From: Streptomyces diacarni
GTDB lineage: Bacteria; Actinomycetota; Actinomycetes; Streptomycetales; Streptomycetaceae
Length of the DNA stretch: 45,067 bases
Direction of reading: 5' to 3'
Assembly (NCBI RefSeq): GCF_003323715.1
Contig: NZ_QOIN01000060.1
Coordinates: 1 to 45,067, forward strand
Shown here: positions 41,930 to 45,067 of the stretch, one piece after another
How the letters are laid out: each line of letters starts with the position of its first letter
How positions within the stretch are numbered: the stretch's first letter is position 1
Notes under the pieces: generated by a model
What the model was told of the DNA's origin: nothing
Seen by the model: only the letters and a program-made list of their open reading frames with translations
Databases searched by the model: none
Translations under genes and position numbers: made by a program

Positions 41930-42538
41930 ATGACGACAACACCAAGTCGGCGAAGAGCACCGGCGATGGACCCCGACAGTCGCCGGGAGGTGATCGTTCG
42001 TGCTGCGCTTCCCCTCATGATCGAGCACCGCAGCGCGGTGACGACACGCCAGATCGCTCAGGCCGCAGGCATCGGGGAGGGCGCCATCTTCCGTGACTTC
42101 GCGGACAAGGAGGAACCCCTGGAGGCATGCGTGCTGGAGGCGCTCAGCCCGGCCCACCCCCTCGACGAACTCGCCCTGGTGTCCATGGGCCAGCCGCTCG
42201 CTGCCCGGCTGACCGAGGCCGCCTCAGCATTGCACGCCCACTTGGACCGTGTCGGCGCGGTGGTCAGTGCGCTTCATGCGACAGGCGGGCGGGGGCGAGG
42301 TGTCCGTCCCGGCAGCTCAGAGGCCCCGCCCGATCGTGCGGCCGGTTCCCTGCCCGTGCGAGAGGCGCTGCGGTTGCCTCCCGAGCAGGCAGCACTGATC
42401 TTCCTGGGGCTGCTGTTCGTCGGGGCTGGCAGTCCGCCGGCAGGAGGCGAGCCAGCGGATCCGTCGTCGCACTTGGGAGTGCGCGACCTCGTCGACGTCT
42501 TCCTGCACGGCGTCCTGTCCCAGCCGGTCGAGAACTGA
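41930..42538 (+). CDS. TetR-family transcriptional repressor
   Basis: A 202-residue protein. The N-terminal helix-turn-helix reads SRREVIVRAALPLMIEHRSA, then TTRQIAQAAGIGEGAIFRDF, then ADKEEPLEACVLEAL. The C-terminal ligand domain is poorly conserved, as usual, and ends LVDVFLHGVLSQPVEN. An in-frame GTG at 41924 is an alternative start, but ATG 41930 agrees with the mapped promoter. The perfect palindrome upstream suggests autorepression. The VOC-fold gene starts 10 bases after the stop and is probably under the same control. Confidence 0.9.
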   Translation: MTTTPSRRRAPAMDPDSRREVIVRAALPLMIEHRSAVTTRQIAQAAGIGEGAIFRDFADKEEPLEACVLEALSPAHPLDELALVSMGQPLAARLTEAASALHAHLDRVGAVVSALHATGGRGRGVRPGSSEAPPDRAAGSLPVREALRLPPEQAALIFLGLLFVGAGSPPAGGEPADPSSHLGVRDLVDVFLHGVLSQPVEN

Positions 42539-42548
42539 GAGGCGGAGC

Positions 42549-42914
42549 ATGCCCATTACGCTGAACCACACCATCGTCCCAGCCGTCGACAACGAGGCGG
42601 CAGCACGCTTCTTCGCCTCCGTCATGGGACTGGACTATCGAGGTGCACATCGGCATTTCGCGCCGGTGAAGGTCAACGATTCTCTGACGCTGGACTTCAT
42701 GTCCGTCGAGAATCCGGTCGGCCATCACCTGGCCTTCGACGTGGACTCATCGTCCTTCGATGCGATCCTCGCCCGGCTCCACGCCGCCGGGGTGCCCTAT
42801 GGCAACGATCCCAGCGAGCCCGACAACGGCCGGATCGATCACCCGTTGTGCCCTCGGGGCCTGTACTTCACCGACGACGCCGGGAACCTTTACGAGGTCA
42901 TGTCCCCCAGGTAG
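42549..42914 (+). CDS. VOC-family (glyoxalase/dioxygenase-fold) protein
   Basis: A 121-residue protein beginning MPITLNHTIVPAVDNEAAAR, with FFASVMGLDYRG, then HHLAFDVDSSSFDAILARL and a C-terminal LYFTDDAGNLYEVMSP, the two beta-alpha-beta-beta-beta units of the vicinal-oxygen-chelate fold. Likely metal ligands are His7, the His pair in GHHLAF and the Glu of YEVM. Members are glyoxalases, dioxygenases or drug-binding proteins. It follows the TetR gene by 10 bases with GGCGGAG as ribosome binding site. Confidence 0.9.
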   Translation: MPITLNHTIVPAVDNEAAARFFASVMGLDYRGAHRHFAPVKVNDSLTLDFMSVENPVGHHLAFDVDSSSFDAILARLHAAGVPYGNDPSEPDNGRIDHPLCPRGLYFTDDAGNLYEVMSPR

Positions 42915-43249
42915 CGGCCAGCCGGAACTGCGATCGCACATCCCGCGCAACGGTGACAGCCGTGCTCAGCCCACACTCATGCCGACGGAAATGGCCGGCC
43001 CGGGACCGGGCTTGATGGCGGCGGCGCCATCCGGACCAATCGAGCCGGTGAGTCGCATGGTGGACGGGCCGGATGAGGAGAGCGATGAACAGGCGCTAAA
43101 TTTCGTTGCAAGACTGGGGCAGCAGCCCACCGGGGGCGGGCCGGCGGGCGTGTCCCTCAGCACGGACAGCGGCGAGGAAGGCACGAGGAAGGCAGGGGCG
43201 AGCATCGCAAGGGTGACCCAGCGGGCCCAGGAGGGATAGCGGAGGACCT
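42915..43249. other. Gap between VOC gene and IS701 relic
   Basis: No credible gene. The minus-strand extension of the IS701 relic reads on into unrelated Pro/Arg-rich sequence. Nothing else stands out. Confidence 0.4.
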
Positions 43250-43591
43250 GGTGCTCCCTTCTTCACATCTCCGGTCTCGTCGACCACCAGCACCGCATCC
43301 TCGTCGTGCAGATGTTCCACCACGTAGTCGCGGACATCGTCAGTCACGTACCGCGTCGGCATCCCGGGAGGCTCGGCACAACAGGCGCTGCATCCCGTGC
43401 GGGGTCTTCTCCCCGGCCCACTCGGCGATCGTCCAGCAGTTTTCGCGCGGCAGCTCCGCCAGCAGTCCCAGGACCAACCGCTCGGCCCTGCACCGAGGCT
43501 CATCCCTCGCGAAGCGACCCGCTATCCGTCCCATCAGGCTCTCGGAAGCCTCCCGCCAGCGAACGGGATCTCTGCTGTGACTTGCGGCCAT
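43250..43591 (-). pseudogene. IS701-family transposase N-terminal remnant
   Basis: ATG 43591 opens MAASHSRDPVRWREASESLM, then GRIAGRFARDEPRCRAERLV, LGLLAELPRENCWTIAEWAG and MQRLLCRASRDADAVRD. A frameshift at about 43340-43350 (extra TGAC) is followed by DVRDYVVEHLHDEDAVLVVD and ETGDVKKG, which carries the first catalytic Asp region. Then similarity ends. About 110 of the usual 400 residues survive. It differs from the relic at 27180-27440. Confidence 0.85.
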
Positions 43592-43883
43592 CGTCTCATC
43601 GTCAGTCCACACAACTCACGATGATCAGCGGTGGCCGCGCCCGTCCCCGCACCGGCTCCCGCCAGCAAGGTCACGGTCTACAGCTGGGTATGAGTCCGAC
43701 GAACCCGAAACGTTGCGTCGTGGCAACCGAAGTCCTGGGTATTCACCGACAAGTCCGGCGCACGCTTCTAGGGTATTCCCCAGAATGTGTGCGGAGATGG
43801 TTTTGAACGATGCCCGCGCCTTTACCGCATCCGGCGCCCCGGGGACGCAATACTAGGACAACACCTACCCAAGGTCCGGAGCC
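43592..43883. other. Gap before the ketoacyl synthase relic
   Basis: A short stretch with no supported frame. CCGGAG before GTG 43884 looks like a ribosome binding site for the frame that leads into the ketoacyl synthase relic. Confidence 0.4.
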
Positions 43884-44724
43884 GTGGCGGATTCCGCACC
43901 GCCCTTCTACGTTTCCTTCACGAGCGAAGGCGCGGAAGGGGACGAGATGCTGGCGCATGGCTGCGTGGTCGAGCGGGTCGGCGATTGGATACCGTCGGCA
44001 CGAATCTCCAACGCTCAGCTGCCGGCCCACTGGGGCGTGACGGACGTCTGGGTGCGCTCCCGTGCCGGGATCGCCACACGGCACCGGGCGCGCCCGGGCG
44101 CCCGGCTGAACGTCACGTCCGCCCGGGGCGACCGCGCCTCCGCGCGCCGTGGCGCGCGGACCCGGGCTCTGCTCGCCGAACGCGGGGCGAGCACCGACGC
44201 CGGCCATGCCACGGCGCCGCGCCCGCAGGGGCGGAGCGCGGAGGTCGCGGTCCGGGCGACCGCCGACGTCTGTCGCGTGCCGGGCGACACCGCGCACGTC
44301 AACGCGCGCGCCACCGCGACGCCGACGAACCACGCGAACCACGCGAACCACGCGAACCACGCGGGCGACGCGGTCGAGACAGCCGGGGCAGCCCAGGCAG
44401 CGATGATCGGCCGGCTGCTGCCGCACCGGTCGAGCGTGACAGTGCCGCGGGGCGTCCTGGGGCGCAGTCCTCAGGGCCGCCGGTGCGATCGAGGGCGCGC
44501 TGACCGTGCTCACCTTCGAGCGCGGGCTGGCCCCCGCCCGTCGCCGACCTGGCGGAACGCTCAGCGGAGGCGGGTGCCGGAGGGGACCTGGACGGCGTCA
44601 CGCAACAGCGCCGGGCCCAGCGGTGCAGCGCAGCGGTGAGCCATTCCTTCGGATTCGGCGGGCGCAATGCCGCGTTGGCGCTGTCCTCGGCAGGAACGTC
44701 TGACGGAGGCGGCAGACGCCGTAC
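43884..44724 (+). pseudogene. Beta-ketoacyl synthase (FabF-like) remnant
   Basis: A frame from GTG 43884 with a good start site begins VADSAPPFYVSFTSEGAEG, which I cannot assign. From about 44260 it reads CRVPGDTAHVNARATATPT and, after an NHA repeat, GDAVETAGAAQ and LLPHRSSVTVPRGVLG. This matches the ketoacyl synthase region HVNAHATGTPxGDxxE (here His to Arg in the catalytic loop), then KGxxGHxxGAAG. After a frameshift near 44460 come LRAAGAIEGALTVLTFERGL and, in a third frame, VSHSFGFGGRNAALALSSA, the C-terminal FGFGGxN motif. The catalytic Cys region is missing. Confidence 0.72.
44328..44363 (+). repeat. Four tandem copies of AACCACGCG inside the synthase relic
   Basis: Perfect nine-base units at 44328, 44337, 44346 and 44355. 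They encode NHA four times between TPT and GDAVE, a place where related synthases have no insert. Slippage expansion is the likely origin. Confidence 0.9.
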
Positions 44725-44927
44725 ACAGGCCCCGGGCCCCTGGCAACCCCCGAGTCGGGGGCCCGGACTCATACCCATGCGGTGCACCGGCATTCGGTCC
44801 AGGGGGATTCCGGCGGCAGCCACGCCCGCACCGGGCCGTCGCACCCCGTCCTCCAGCGAGCGGCCCAGACGTCGGATCGACTGGGAAAACCTCTGAACAG
44901 CACGCTGCTAGGAGTTGTCTTCAAATG

Positions 44928-45067
44928 TCACGCCCACATCAGGAGCGAGGCGAGGGTGACGGCTGCTTGGTAGGACTCGGCGGTCTTGTCGTAGCGGGTC
45001 GCGATGCCACGCCACTGCTTGAGTCGGTTGAAGCACCGTTCCACGACGTTGCGCCGCTTGTAGAGCT
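44928..45067 (-). CDS. IS5-family transposase, C-terminal part, cut by the window end
   Basis: Reading from the right edge: LYKRRNVVERCFNRLKQWRG, then IATRYDKTAESYQAAVTLAS and LLMWA, then stop at 44928. The motif with the catalytic Glu (NVVERxFxRLK) and the YDK motif are typical of IS5-family DDE transposases. The end of the element is probably near 44911, at GGAGTTGTCTTCAAATG. The remainder lies beyond the window. This copy appears intact as far as seen and is distinct from the relic at 17940-18462. Confidence 0.9.
   Translation of the reverse strand, partial: LYKRRNVVERCFNRLKQWRGIATRYDKTAESYQAAVTLASLLMWA

Noticed and set aside
43743..44513. Minus-strand frame of 256 codons with repeated RVV units
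   Set aside because: It is the shadow of the NHA repeat in the ketoacyl synthase relic.
1..45067. tRNA, rRNA or CRISPR arrays
   Set aside because: No cloverleaf with a conserved T-arm, no rRNA segments and no regularly spaced direct repeats with unique spacers were seen on either strand.

Overview
The base composition (about 70% G+C), the codon use (G/C in third positions, a few TTA codons), GTG/TTG starts and the gene families point to Streptomyces or a close relative. The left edge looks like the end of a linear replicon: short-loop palindromes crowd the first 130 bases, and the first convincing operon (6775 down to 1280, minus strand) encodes a Tap-like telomere-associated protein, a Tpg-like terminal protein and a telomere-type DEAH helicase with helicase-associated domains. 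The right edge is cut inside an IS5-family transposase. Whether the replicon is a chromosome arm or a linear plasmid cannot be decided from this window.

Layout. 1-6.8 kb: telomere-like palindromes and the tap-tpg-helicase operon. 6.8-13.4 kb: sparse accessory DNA with a membrane-anchored protein, a duplicated-domain lipoprotein, a possible Cys-rich protein and a MerR-type regulator. 13.4-18.5 kb: decayed DNA with two IS110-family copies in tandem (one intact, one truncated), fragments of an NTF2-like gene, a Ser/Thr kinase, an HA-domain helicase and an IS5-type transposase, plus a few small intact genes. 18.5-21.6 kb: an MMPL transporter and a divergent 65-codon gene around a repeat-rich control region. 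21.7-24.2 kb: fragments of a response regulator, a UvrD-like helicase, a GHMP kinase, an argininosuccinate-lyase-like enzyme and a sugar epimerase. 24.7-27.0 kb: an intact three-gene operon of two WXG100-like proteins and a lipoprotein.

27.9-39.2 kb holds a large LuxR-type (LAL) regulator with a TTA codon, a P450 relic, a 111-residue protein of unknown family, a secreted subtilase-fold protein that has lost most catalytic residues, two related M23 peptidase-like proteins (one fused to a membrane domain), an ABC-2 exporter and a PAS-LuxR regulator. These look like a regulated cell-surface module; its function is not known. 39.5-42.9 kb is ordinary: a DUF998 membrane protein, an SDR/Rrf2 divergent pair and a TetR-VOC pair, several with clear operators and apparently leaderless starts. 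43.2-45.1 kb is again decayed (IS701 relic, ketoacyl synthase relic, partial IS5 element).

The most interesting items are the complete telomere-maintenance operon with an unusual Tap (Phd-like and degenerate RecA-like N-terminal parts), the apparently dead subtilase beside the 111-residue protein, the M23/membrane-domain fusion, and the tandem IS110 elements with candidate bridge-RNA regions.
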